From JADJPO01 sp046330955 (GTDB lineage Bacteria > Actinomycetota > Actinomycetes > Actinomycetales > Kineosporiaceae): a stretch of DNA of 64,000 bases. Shown here in pieces: positions 24,197 through 33,876 of the stretch. Position 1 is the first letter of the stretch; the number at the start of each line of letters is the position of its first letter. The notes below the pieces were generated by a model. It saw only the letters and a program-made list of their open reading frames with translations. It was not told the DNA's origin and did not search any database. The stretch spans positions 1-64,000 of the forward strand of contig JAXLRT010000017.1 of assembly GCA_046330955.1 (NCBI GenBank), in the 5' to 3' direction. Made by a program: the position numbers and the translations under genes.

Positions 24197-24997
24197 GTGG
24201 TCACGCGCACGGTCTCGGCCCGGATCGAGGGTGAGGTGACCGAGCCCTCGCAGATCGTCCTGGCCCTCGCCGTGGCCGCGGGGCCGCAGGTCCGCGAGGA
24301 GCTGATCACGGTCACGGTGGACTCCCGACCCGTTCTGGTCGAGGAGGTTCCGGCCGAGGTGGGGGGCCGGCTGCACCTGTGCCGGCTGCCGGCGGGCGAG
24401 CTGCGGGTGCAGTACTCGGCCACGGCGGAGGGGCAGGCCCGGCCGGGGCCGATCAGTGCGCTGGAGCTGATCACCTCCCTGCGGCCCAGCCGATACTGCG
24501 ACTCGGACACCCTGCGTCCGGTCGCGATCGCCGAGTTCGCGGGGCTGGAGGGCAAGGACCTGCTGGACGGCGTGAGCAGTTGGGTCGGGCACCAGCTGGT
24601 CTACGTCAGCGGGTCGAGCCGTCCGATCGACGGCGCGGTGGACACGTTCCTGGCCCGGGCGGGGGTGTGCCGGGACTTCGCCCACCTGGTGGTGGCGCTG
24701 CTGCGGGCGCGCAATGTGCCGGCCCGGCTGGCCGCGGTCTACGCGCCGGGGCTGTCGCCGATGGACTTCCACGCCGTCGCCGAGGCGTACCTGGACGGCG
24801 CGTGGTACGTGGTCGACGCCACCGCGCTGGCCCCGCGCAGCGCGATGCTGCGCATCGCCACCGGTCGGGACGCCGCCGACACCGCCTTCCTGACCACGCT
24901 GACCGGTGGGGTGACGCTGACCGACGTCGAGGTGATGGCCATCGCCACGGACGGTCTGCCGAGCGATGACATGACCGCTCTGGTGCAGTTGCGCTGA
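24197..24997 (+). CDS. Transglutaminase-like protein
   Basis: A 266-residue protein with an N-terminal beta domain and a transglutaminase-like cysteine protease core. The catalytic Cys is in GVCRDFAHLVVALLRARN, the His in MDFHAVAEAYLDG and the Asp in YVVDATALAPR. Such cytosolic proteins of actinobacteria are usually peptidases or amidases rather than cross-linkers. GTG 24197 is preceded by GGCGGCAGCG, a weak ribosome site. It follows the MFS gene by about 70 bases, so it could share its transcript. Confidence 0.83.
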   Translation: MVTRTVSARIEGEVTEPSQIVLALAVAAGPQVREELITVTVDSRPVLVEEVPAEVGGRLHLCRLPAGELRVQYSATAEGQARPGPISALELITSLRPSRYCDSDTLRPVAIAEFAGLEGKDLLDGVSSWVGHQLVYVSGSSRPIDGAVDTFLARAGVCRDFAHLVVALLRARNVPARLAAVYAPGLSPMDFHAVAEAYLDGAWYVVDATALAPRSAMLRIATGRDAADTAFLTTLTGGVTLTDVEVMAIATDGLPSDDMTALVQLR

Positions 24998-24998
24998 T

Positions 24999-25035
24999 CG
25001 AACGGCCCTGACCGAACGGCCCTGACCGAACGGCT
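24999..25035. repeat. 14-bp tandem repeat, 2.6 copies
   Basis: The unit CGAACGGCCCTGAC occurs at 24999-25012 and 25013-25026, followed by a partial copy CGAACGGCT. It fills the gap between the transglutaminase-like gene and the convergent MBL gene. It is likely replication slippage in non-coding DNA. Confidence 0.7.
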
Positions 25036-25042
25036 GGAAGGC

Positions 25043-25741
25043 TCAGGGGGTCCAGACGCTGTGGTCGTGGGCGAAGTACACCATGCGCGGGTCGAAGGAT
25101 TGCAGCAGGTCGAGCCACGGTGAGGTGGGCGGCAGCTCGGTGCGTGAATCCAGCCCCTTCTCGAGCCGGCCGGCGCGCCAGGCCAGCTGATCCGCCGCGT
25201 ACTGCGACACCGTGTCGTGACTCTGTCCGGCCACGATCACCGCGCCGTCCGGGCGCTGGACGACGACGGACTGGTGGCCCTCGGTGTGGCCCGGGGTGGG
25301 GATCACATGGACGCCGGGCAGCACCTCGGCGGCGCCGTCCAGCAGGTCGAATCGGTTGCCTTCCAGCAGGTTCGGCACCGTGTAGTCGGGGACGGAGTTC
25401 GCCTGCTGGTGCTCGATCCGTTGCGCCAGAACCGGAATGGTGCCGAGTTCGGGATTGCCGCCGCAATGGTCGAAGTGCAGGTGGCAGTTGGCGACCAGCC
25501 GCACCTGATCGAGCCGCCACCCGGCGGCAGCCAACGCCGACCGCAGGTCGACCCGGCGCGGACGGTAGTGCGCGTCCACCTCGGGGTGTGAGCCCATACC
25601 GGTGTCGACCAGCAGCGCGCCGTCCGGGTGATCGAGGAGGTATCCCAGGCACGGCTCGACGCGCGGCGAGCCGGTGTCGGTCTCGGATGCCGGGCGGATG
25701 AAGTACCCGAAGTCGATCCGGTGGAGCGTCGTGGTCGCCAT
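25043..25741 (-). CDS. Metallo-beta-lactamase-fold hydrolase (lactonase-like)
   Basis: A 232-residue MBL-fold protein. The metal motif is CHLHFDHCGG (HxHxDH), with further ligands in TPGHTEGH and AGQSHD and a terminal AHDH. The order and length match quorum-quenching N-acyl homoserine lactonases (AiiA/AttM type), but those functions are broad and this one is unproven. ATG 25741 begins MATTTLHRIDFGYF, a typical lactonase start. The gene is followed at its 5' side by a 22-bp tandem repeat. Confidence 0.83.
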   Translation of the reverse strand: MATTTLHRIDFGYFIRPASETDTGSPRVEPCLGYLLDHPDGALLVDTGMGSHPEVDAHYRPRRVDLRSALAAAGWRLDQVRLVANCHLHFDHCGGNPELGTIPVLAQRIEHQQANSVPDYTVPNLLEGNRFDLLDGAAEVLPGVHVIPTPGHTEGHQSVVVQRPDGAVIVAGQSHDTVSQYAADQLAWRAGRLEKGLDSRTELPPTSPWLDLLQSFDPRMVYFAHDHSVWTP

Positions 25742-25777
25742 CGGGCCACGCTACGCGGGTCGCCCCTGCAGCGATCC

Positions 25778-25821
25778 GTCCGGACTCGGTCAGGACTCGG
25801 TCCGGACTCGGTCAGGACTCA
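25778..25821. repeat. 22-bp tandem repeat, two copies
   Basis: Copies at 25778-25799 and 25800-25821 differ only in the last base; each contains two versions of GGACTCGGTC/AGGACTC. The second copy supplies the stop codon of the EamA transporter gene. It lies between two minus-strand genes. Confidence 0.75.
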
Positions 25822-26901
25822 GCCGTGGTCGTGGCGGTGGTGCACATCGGGGTAGTGGGCATGGCTGTGATCGAGGGGGTCGTGGTCGTGCCAGTGCGCG
25901 TGGACGCCGTCCGTCGCCTGGTCGTGCCGGTGACCGTGGTGCGGGTCGTGTTCGTGGGCATGCGCGTGCGAACTCGCCTCGTGGCGATGGGCGTGGCCGT
26001 GGTCCTCGCTGAGGTGCAGCCAGGCACCGACGGCCATCAGGGCACCGGCCAGGGCCAGGCTCCAGGTCGGCGGTTCGCCCAGGGCGAGGGCGAGCAGGGC
26101 ACCCAGGAACGGGGCGAGGCCGAAGTAGGCGCCGGTGCGCGCCGTCCCGAGGTGGCGCAGCGCGGTGATGAACAGCACCAGGCTCACCCCGTTGGTCAGC
26201 AGTCCGATCGCGACCGCCAGGGCGGTGGTCACCAGGGACGGGCGGCTCGATCCGATCACCAGGGCGAGGGTCAGGTTGACCGGGCCAGCGACCAGGCCCT
26301 TGAGCGCTGCCAGCCACACGGCGTCCGTGGTCGACACCAGCCGGGTGAGGTTGTTGTCGAGCGCCCAGCAGGCGCAGGCACCCAGGACGGCGAGCGTCGG
26401 GCCGATGCCGCCGGTCGAGGCCGCGCCCGCGCGGCCGAGGATCACGGCCCCGGCGACGATCGCCGCCATGCCGAGGGCGATCCGGTGGTCGAGGTGCTCG
26501 CGGAAGACGGCCCAGGCCAGCGCTGCGGTGAGGGCGCCCTCGGCGTTCAGCAGCAGGGAGGCCGTGGCGGCGGGCAGGTGCGAGACGCCGAGCAGCAGCA
26601 GGATCGGGGCCGCGACGCCGCCGAGCGCGATGGCGGCGGCCAGTGGTGCCAGGTCGCGGCGTCCGGGGCGGGGCGGTGGCCGGCGGCGGATCAGCTGCAC
26701 CAGGGTCAGCCCGACGCCCGACCCGGCGTAGAGCAGGCCGGCCAGCAGATAGGGGCTGATCCCTTGGCCGAGAAGGAGTTTGGCCAGCGGCGTGGCGATG
26801 CCGAACAGCCCGGCGGAGGCCAGCGCGGCGAGGATCCCCGGGTGCCGCAACGCCGAGGCCGCGGTGTGGGCGGGTGTCTTGCCGGAGGGTCCGATGGTCA
26901 T
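25819..26901 (-). CDS. EamA/DMT transporter with His-rich metal-binding tail
   Basis: A 360-residue drug/metabolite transporter with about ten helices (two EamA halves, from about residue 22 to 305). The tail, about 65 residues, is unusual: after LHLSEDHGHAHRHE it contains roughly 24 His interspersed with Asp and Glu, ending HHRHDHG. Such tails bind Zn, Ni or Co, so the protein may move a metal or metallophore, or sense metal at the cytosolic face. ATG 26901 is clear. It is divergent from the DUF385 gene. Confidence 0.87.
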   Translation of the reverse strand: MTIGPSGKTPAHTAASALRHPGILAALASAGLFGIATPLAKLLLGQGISPYLLAGLLYAGSGVGLTLVQLIRRRPPPRPGRRDLAPLAAAIALGGVAAPILLLLGVSHLPAATASLLLNAEGALTAALAWAVFREHLDHRIALGMAAIVAGAVILGRAGAASTGGIGPTLAVLGACACWALDNNLTRLVSTTDAVWLAALKGLVAGPVNLTLALVIGSSRPSLVTTALAVAIGLLTNGVSLVLFITALRHLGTARTGAYFGLAPFLGALLALALGEPPTWSLALAGALMAVGAWLHLSEDHGHAHRHEASSHAHAHEHDPHHGHRHDQATDGVHAHWHDHDPLDHSHAHYPDVHHRHDHG

Positions 26902-27032
26902 CGATCACCGCCTTCCGCGGAGATTCCATGGTGCCAGCCGGAGGGATTTCGGTCGGCCGTGGGCCTAGATTCGATCTCGGCGGAGCGCGCCGTCCCGGGT
27001 GGCTCCGCGCGAGGCGTGAGGGGATGGGGTAG

Positions 27033-27497
27033 GTGGGACGTCAGCAGGACTGGCTGCGGCAGCTGTACGCCGGGGGCCGGGGCAATGCCACGGCGCGACG
27101 ATTCGCTCGGCTGTGGGCGTGGGTCTTCCGGCTCGGCCTGCAGCCACGGCGCTGGGTGACGCTCGAGGTGCCGGGCCGGGTCAGCGGTCGTCCGACCCGG
27201 TTCCCGTTGGGTATGGCCGACCTCGACGGTCACTGGTACCTGGTGTCGATGCTCGGCGAGTGCAACTGGACTCGTAATGTCCGGGCGGCCGGTGGCGAGG
27301 CGGTGCTGTGGCATCGTCGTCCGCGGACGGTGCAGCTGGTCGAGGTGCCGGTCGCCGAGCGGGCACCGATCCTGCGGCGCTATCTGGACACGGTGCCGGG
27401 GGGCCGGCCGCACCTCCCGGTGGCGCCGGGCAGCCCGCTGGCCGAGTTCGCCGCCGTCGCCGACCGCTTCCCGGTCTTCCGCGTCGAGCCGCGCTGA
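27033..27497 (+). CDS. DUF385 family protein (deazaflavin-dependent nitroreductase-like)
   Basis: A 154-residue split-barrel protein of the Ddn/DUF385 group, which in mycobacteria binds F420 and reduces nitro-compounds or quinones. Seen are VTLEVPGRVSGRPTRFPLGMADLDGHWYLVSMLGE, CNWTRNVRAAGGEAVLWHR and a C-terminal VADRFPVFRVE. GTG 27033 is the start. The family assignment is firm; cofactor use is inferred. Confidence 0.82.
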   Translation: MGRQQDWLRQLYAGGRGNATARRFARLWAWVFRLGLQPRRWVTLEVPGRVSGRPTRFPLGMADLDGHWYLVSMLGECNWTRNVRAAGGEAVLWHRRPRTVQLVEVPVAERAPILRRYLDTVPGGRPHLPVAPGSPLAEFAAVADRFPVFRVEPR

Positions 27498-27520
27498 CCG
27501 CCCCGATCCGTTCCCACCCC

Positions 27521-27630
27521 ACCCAACCTGCTCATGCTCCGTAGGCGTTGCTCCAGACCCACAAGTCAACGTTGTCAGGCGTCAGCCGCGGAGTATGGGC
27601 GGTCGGCTGCGGAGCATGACGGGGTTGGTG
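27521..27630. repeat. Dispersed palindromic element, copy A
   Basis: The left end CCTGCTCATGCTCCG (27526-27540) faces the right end GCGGAGCATGACGGGG (27608-27623), with a second inner CGCGGAGTATGGGC. The element lies in the 309-base gap between the DUF385 gene and dnaK. Related copies are at 33652, 51861 and 52901. Confidence 0.75.
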
Positions 27631-27664
27631 GGGTGGTGGGGGAACAGATCGGGGGCGGTCAGAG

Positions 27665-27729
27665 TTGAGGCAGTCAGACTCAACTTTCGTCAGTCACGAG
27701 TTGACAACACCTCGAGACCTGCCGAAGGT
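27665..27729 (+). promoter_or_regulatory. HAIR operator (HspR site) and dnaK promoter region
   Basis: TTGAGG (27665-27670) and ACTCAA (27678-27683) are separated by seven bases, matching the HspR inverted repeat CTTGAGT-N7-ACTCAAG in its core. TTGACA at 27701-27706 is a good -35; GAAGGT 17 bases further is a weak -10. HspR, the last gene of this operon, should repress here. Confidence 0.78.
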
Positions 27730-27806
27730 GAGAGCAGGCACCTCGACGCCCCGGCGCCTGCCGCGGGCACACAGTGGGACACCCCCGCACGAAAGGGATC
27801 ACGAAC

Positions 27807-29680
<1,874 letters not shown>

Positions 29681-29681
<1 letters not shown>

Positions 29682-30364
29682 TGAGCGAACCGACCAGCGT
29701 CCCGCGGGACGGCGGGCTGGGCGGTACCTCGAACCCTCACGCGAACGAGGGCGCGGACGGCGAGGCCCAGCAGGGTCCCGTCGTCCGCGACCGGCGACGG
29801 CTCGACCCGCAGACCGGCAAGGTCCGCGAGACCTACGCCGGGGCGGCGTCCGGGTCGGATCCGGGGGCACCTGCCGAGCCGGCGGCCACCGGAAACGGTG
29901 GCGGCGAACAGGTCTCGGTCGAACTGGCCGAGGCCAAGCGGGTGGCGGAGGAGCTGCTGGGCGACCTGCAGCGGCTGAACGCCGAGTACGTCAACTACCG
30001 CAAGCGGGTCGACCGCGACCGGGACGTCGCGCGGGACGGTGCCGTGGCCGCGGTGCTCGAGGCCCTGCTGCCGGTGATGGACGACGTGCACCTGGCCCGC
30101 CAGCACGGTGACCTGGAGTCCGGGCCGTTCGCCTCCATCGCCGACAAGCTCGAGGCGACGCTGGGCAAGTTCGGTCTGGGCCGCTACGGCGAACCCGGCG
30201 AACCGTTCGACCCCACCGTGCACGAGGCACTGATGCACACCCAGGCCGAGCTGGCCGAGGGCACGACCACCACCACGGTGGTGCAGGTGCTGCAACCCGG
30301 TTACCGCATGGGTGAACGGGTCCTGCGTGCGGCCCGGGTGGCCGTCGCGGACCCGGTGGGCTGA
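29681..30364 (+). CDS. grpE: Nucleotide exchange factor GrpE
   Basis: A 227-residue GrpE that drives ADP release from DnaK. A disordered Gly/Ala/Glu-rich head of about 80 residues precedes the long coiled coil (SVELAEAKRVAEELLGDLQRLNAEYVNYRKRVDRDR) and the beta domain with the signature FDPTVHEALMHTQ and TTTTVVQVLQPGYRMGERVLRAARVAVA. The ATG shares the A of the dnaK stop (TGATG). Confidence 0.96.
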
Positions 30365-30387
30365 GGCGATGAGAGGAGGGGTGCCCC

Positions 30388-31425
30388 ATGGCTAGTCAGG
30401 ACTGGTTCGAGAAGGATTTCTACGCCACCCTCGGGGTGCCCACGGACGCCGGGGCCGACGACATCAAGAAGGCCTACCGCAAGCTCGCCCGCATCCATCA
30501 CCCGGACGCCAACTCCGGTGATGCCAGCTCCGAGAAGAAGTTCAAGGAGATCGGCGAGGCCTACGCCGTGCTGTCCGACCCCGAGCAGCGTCAGCAGTAC
30601 GACGCCGTCCGGGCGATGACGCACGGCGGGGCGCGGTTCAGCGCGGGTGGTGCGGGCGGTCCGGGTACCGGCGGGTTCGAGGACCTGCTCGGTGGGTTGT
30701 TCGGGCAGGGGGCCGGCAACCGGGCGGGCAACGTCCGGTTCAGTACCTCGGGCACCCCGAGCGGCGCCCAGTTCGATCTGGACGACCTGTTCGGCGGCAT
30801 CTTCGGGGCGGGCACGGCTCCCGGTGGGGGCGGCTACCGCTCCCCGCGGGGCCCGCAACGGGGTGCCGACCTGAGCGCCGAGGTGAACCTCAGCTTCCGC
30901 CAGGCCGTGGACGGCGCGCAGCTCAACCTGCGCGTCGACGATCCGCGCAACGGAGCGCGCACCATCACCGCCCGCATCCCGGCCGGGGTGCGCGAGGGGC
31001 AGAAGGTGCGGCTGCGGGGCAAGGGCCGTCCGGGCGAGGCCGGGGCCGAGGACGGCGACCTGGTGGTCACCGTGCACGTCGAGCCCCACCCGCTGTTCAC
31101 CCTGGACGGCGAGAACGTGAAGATCACCGTTCCGGTGACCTTCACCGAGGCGGTGTTCGGGGCACAGATCGAGGTGCCGGTGGTCGACGGCAGCACGGTG
31201 CGGATGAAGATCCCGCCGGGTACGCCGAGCGGTCGCACGTTGCGGGCCAAGGGCCACGGGCTCAAGGGTTCTCGCCGCACCGGTGATCTGCTGGTCACGA
31301 TCCAGGTGGTGGTCCCGCAACGGGTGGACGGCGCGGCCAAGGACGCCCTGGACGCCTTCGAACGGGCGACCAAGGGTGAGAACCCTCGCGCCGACCTGAT
31401 CGCCCGGGCGCAACGAGCGGAGTGA
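30388..31425 (+). CDS. dnaJ: DnaJ-family co-chaperone without zinc finger
   Basis: A 345-residue J protein. The J domain (about 10-75) has the HPD motif in ARIHHPDANSG. A long Gly/Phe-rich region follows (about 85-145) with GGFEDLLGGLFG, then two beta-barrel C-terminal domains with the typical KVRLRGKGRPG and LRAKGHGLKG. The four CxxCxGxG repeats of type I DnaJ are absent, so it is a type II (CbpA-like) protein in the dnaK operon. GAGAGGAGG precedes ATG 30388. It stimulates DnaK ATPase and delivers substrates. A zinc-finger DnaJ is probably encoded elsewhere. Confidence 0.93.
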   Translation: MASQDWFEKDFYATLGVPTDAGADDIKKAYRKLARIHHPDANSGDASSEKKFKEIGEAYAVLSDPEQRQQYDAVRAMTHGGARFSAGGAGGPGTGGFEDLLGGLFGQGAGNRAGNVRFSTSGTPSGAQFDLDDLFGGIFGAGTAPGGGGYRSPRGPQRGADLSAEVNLSFRQAVDGAQLNLRVDDPRNGARTITARIPAGVREGQKVRLRGKGRPGEAGAEDGDLVVTVHVEPHPLFTLDGENVKITVPVTFTEAVFGAQIEVPVVDGSTVRMKIPPGTPSGRTLRAKGHGLKGSRRTGDLLVTIQVVVPQRVDGAAKDALDAFERATKGENPRADLIARAQRAE

Positions 31426-31432
31426 GACCGCG

Positions 31433-31885
31433 GTGATCGAGTTCGAGCTCACCGTGGACGAGACCACGCCCGTCTTCGTGATCTCGGTGGCCGCCCAGCT
31501 GGCGGGGATGCATCCGCAGACCCTGCGGCAGTACGACCGGCTCGGCCTGGTGACCCCGGGCCGAGCCGCCGGTCGTGGCCGGCGGTACTCGGCGCGGGAC
31601 GTCGCGATGCTGCGCGAGGTGCAGCGCCTCAGCCAGGACGAGGGCGTCAACCTGGCCGGGATCAAACGCATCCTCGACCTGGAGACCGCCAATCAGGCTC
31701 TGCGGCAACGCCTCTCGGAGGTGCTCGACGAGGTCGAGGACCTGCGGGTGCAGTTGGCCCAGCGCCGGCGGGTGTTCGCGGCCGGCGCCGCCGGTGAGAT
31801 CGTCGCCATGGCGCCGGGGCGTCGTCCCGCCCGAGAGGTGGCCGGCAACGCGCTGATGGTCTGGCGGCCTCAGCGCCGGAGTTGA
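31433..31885 (+). CDS. hspR: Heat-shock repressor HspR (MerR family)
   Basis: A 150-residue MerR-type repressor. PVFVISVAAQLAGMHPQTLRQYDRLGLVTPGRAAGRGRRYSARDVAML is the HTH and wing of HspR, followed by a coiled coil around NQALRQRLSEVLDEVEDLRVQL. The GTG start at 31433 is seven bases after the dnaJ stop. HspR with DnaK represses operons carrying HAIR sites; two such sites occur in this window, before dnaK and before clpB. It closes the operon and is followed by a hairpin. Confidence 0.94.
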   Translation: MIEFELTVDETTPVFVISVAAQLAGMHPQTLRQYDRLGLVTPGRAAGRGRRYSARDVAMLREVQRLSQDEGVNLAGIKRILDLETANQALRQRLSEVLDEVEDLRVQLAQRRRVFAAGAAGEIVAMAPGRRPAREVAGNALMVWRPQRRS

Positions 31886-31896
31886 ACTGTTGACGG

Positions 31897-31915
31897 GCGG
31901 GGGTCAGAGCCCCGC
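31897..31915. terminator. Hairpin between hspR and the AspT-like gene
   Basis: GCGGGG (31897-31902) pairs with CCCCGC (31910-31915) across a seven-base loop that includes the stop codon of the minus-strand transporter. It is a candidate bidirectional terminator between convergent genes. Confidence 0.45.
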
Positions 31916-33493
31916 GAGCACCTGGGCCAGCAGGATTTTCACGATCATCGCCGCGGGGTAGACCAGGGCGTAGCCGATCGCGACCCGGTTGTCGAAACCC
32001 GACCGTTCGTTGGCGAAGGCGAGCACCGCGGGCTGGGTCTGCGCACCGGCCACGATGCCGGCGACCTTCTCGGCGTCCAGCTGGTGCACCAGCCGCCCGA
32101 CGACCAGCAGCGACACCGCGACGATCGAGGTCACCAGCAGGCCGACCACGGCGATCCGCCAGCCGAGGCTGGAGGTGACGGCTGCGGTGAACGAGCCGCC
32201 GGCCCGCATGCCGGCGTAGGCGAGGAAGGCCAGCATGCCGAAGTTCGACAGTGCCGAGGCGGCCGAGTGGCCGAGGGTGGTGACCAGCGGGCCGACGCGG
32301 CCGAGGCGACCGAAGATCAGTCCCATGATGAGCGTGCCGCCGGCGGCGCCGATCTCGAAGCCGCCACCGGGCAGCGGGATGTGCACCAGGCCCACCAGGA
32401 CGCCGAGGGTGATGCCGAGGGCCAGGCCGACCGGGTTGATGTCGGACAGGCCGCGTTCGGAATCGCCCAGGTGGCGGGCGATGTCGCGCATTCGGGGAGT
32501 CGGGACCACCACGCGCAGCCGGTCGCCCAGCTGCAGCACCAGGTCGTCGGTGGCCACCATGTCCATGTCGCCGCGGCGAACCCGCGAGACCGCGGCGCCG
32601 AACTTCTCGCCCAGGTCGAGATCGGCCAGGGTGTGGCCGGCCAGGGCTCGGTTCGACAGCGTGATCCGTCGCGAGTCGAGGTCGTGCCGGTTGCCGACGA
32701 TGTCGTGGGAGGAGGGGTGGCCCAGTTCGCGGGCGACCCGGGTGACGACGTCCTTGGGGCCGACGATGGACACCAGGTCGTCGTGCTCGAGTCGCTCGTC
32801 GTCCTCGGCGACCAGGATCGGGCTGGTCTCGCCGTGGCGGATGCGCGAGAACAGGACGGCGCCACCGAACCGCTCGACGATCTCGCTCATCCGCGGCCGG
32901 TCGGTGCGCTCGACGCGCACGGTGAGATTGGACAGGGTGCTCGGTCCGGCGCCGCCGTCCCGGCGGTGCCGCAGGGTCCAGGCGGTGGCCAGCATCATGC
33001 CGGCCACGCCCCACAGGTAGCTGATCGAGTAACCCACGGTGGTCGCTGCCGCATCGCCGGACCGCTCGGTGGCCGCCGCCAGCGCCGGGGTGTTGGTGAG
33101 CGAGCCGGCGAACGTGCCGGCGATGGTCGCCACCGGCAGGTCGAGCCAGAGCCCGACGGCGGCTGTGATCGCCGCCCCGAGGGCCAGGATCGAGGTGACC
33201 GTGACGATGGGCGCCCAGCCGGTGCGCAGGGCGGCGAAGAACGTGGGGCCGCTGATCACGCCGACGGTGTAGGTGAACATCACCAGGCCGAGGGTGCCGA
33301 CGGTCTCGGGAACGCTGAGCTTGACCCCGTTCGCCGCGGCGACCGCGCCCACGGCGATCGCGGTGAACAGCACCGCCGCCGGGCCGATCTGGACGTCGGC
33401 GACCCGTACGGTGCCCAGGGCGGAGCCGAGGGCGAAGAGCAGGAACACCAGGACGAGGGGCTGGTGGGCGAGGAACTCGAGTGCGGTGTGCAC
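31904..33493 (-). CDS. AspT/YidE-type transporter with RCK_C domains
   Basis: A 529-residue membrane protein of the aspartate:alanine exchanger (AAE) family. Five N-terminal helices (from LEFLAHQPLVLVFLLFALGSALG) and about five C-terminal helices (from INPVGLALGITLGVLVG) enclose two TrkA-C/RCK_C regulatory domains, at roughly residues 195-285 (HDDLVSIVGPKDVV) and 290-370 (LQLGDRLRVVVP). The duplicated SLTNTPALAAATE and GAQTQPAVLAFANE motifs are typical. GTG 33493 is the start giving a canonical helix 1, with AGGAAG upstream. The substrate is unknown, perhaps amino or dicarboxylic acids. It lies between the two heat-shock operons but has no HAIR site facing it closely. Confidence 0.85.
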   Translation of the reverse strand: MHTALEFLAHQPLVLVFLLFALGSALGTVRVADVQIGPAAVLFTAIAVGAVAAANGVKLSVPETVGTLGLVMFTYTVGVISGPTFFAALRTGWAPIVTVTSILALGAAITAAVGLWLDLPVATIAGTFAGSLTNTPALAAATERSGDAAATTVGYSISYLWGVAGMMLATAWTLRHRRDGGAGPSTLSNLTVRVERTDRPRMSEIVERFGGAVLFSRIRHGETSPILVAEDDERLEHDDLVSIVGPKDVVTRVARELGHPSSHDIVGNRHDLDSRRITLSNRALAGHTLADLDLGEKFGAAVSRVRRGDMDMVATDDLVLQLGDRLRVVVPTPRMRDIARHLGDSERGLSDINPVGLALGITLGVLVGLVHIPLPGGGFEIGAAGGTLIMGLIFGRLGRVGPLVTTLGHSAASALSNFGMLAFLAYAGMRAGGSFTAAVTSSLGWRIAVVGLLVTSIVAVSLLVVGRLVHQLDAEKVAGIVAGAQTQPAVLAFANERSGFDNRVAIGYALVYPAAMIVKILLAQVLAGL

Positions 33494-33651
33494 AGGGATC
33501 AGAGCTTCCTGATGGATGCGACGGGCGGCGTGGCCCCCAGGCCGGCCGCGTCGTCGTGGCCCGGCCCGAGTCCATCCTGACACCGTTGTCAGTCCGGATG
33601 GCGGGTCGCACGTCCCGTCGGCGCGTCGTCGTCCGCCATGAGGGACCACCG

Positions 33652-33770
33652 TCCCCCAAACCCGCTCATGCTCCGCAGCTGCCCGCTCATGCTCCGCGGC
33701 TGTGGTACATATCGGGCAATCTGCCGGCATCGCGGGTCACCTGCGGAGCATGAGCGGGTTGGGGGTGGGG
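33652..33770. repeat. Dispersed palindromic element, copy B
   Basis: The left part repeats the end twice (CCCGCTCATGCTCCGC at 33661-33676 and 33682-33697). The right end is GCGGAGCATGAGCGGGTT (33743-33760). It sits in the 383-base divergent gap between the AspT-like gene and clpB, just before the clpB operator; the rest of the gap, 33494-33651, shows nothing recognisable. Confidence 0.78.
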
Positions 33771-33787
33771 TTCCTCCAGGTGAGAGC

Positions 33788-33812
33788 TAGAATTGAGCGG
33801 AACAGACTCAAC
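33788..33812 (+). promoter_or_regulatory. HAIR operator and -10 of clpB
   Basis: TTGAGC (33793-33798) and ACTCAA (33806-33811), seven bases apart, form an HspR site. A TAGAAT hexamer at 33788-33793 overlaps it and could be the -10, so HspR binding would block polymerase directly. Confidence 0.75.
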
Positions 33813-33876
33813 TCTGTGAGCGTTGCCCTGTGTGCACCTGGATCGCACACGTTGTACATCGGAGGACACTCATCTC

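Noticed and set aside
24999..25821. The short tandem repeats as a CRISPR array
   Set aside because: Units are 14 and 22 bp with two to three direct copies and no spacers, and no cas gene is in the window.
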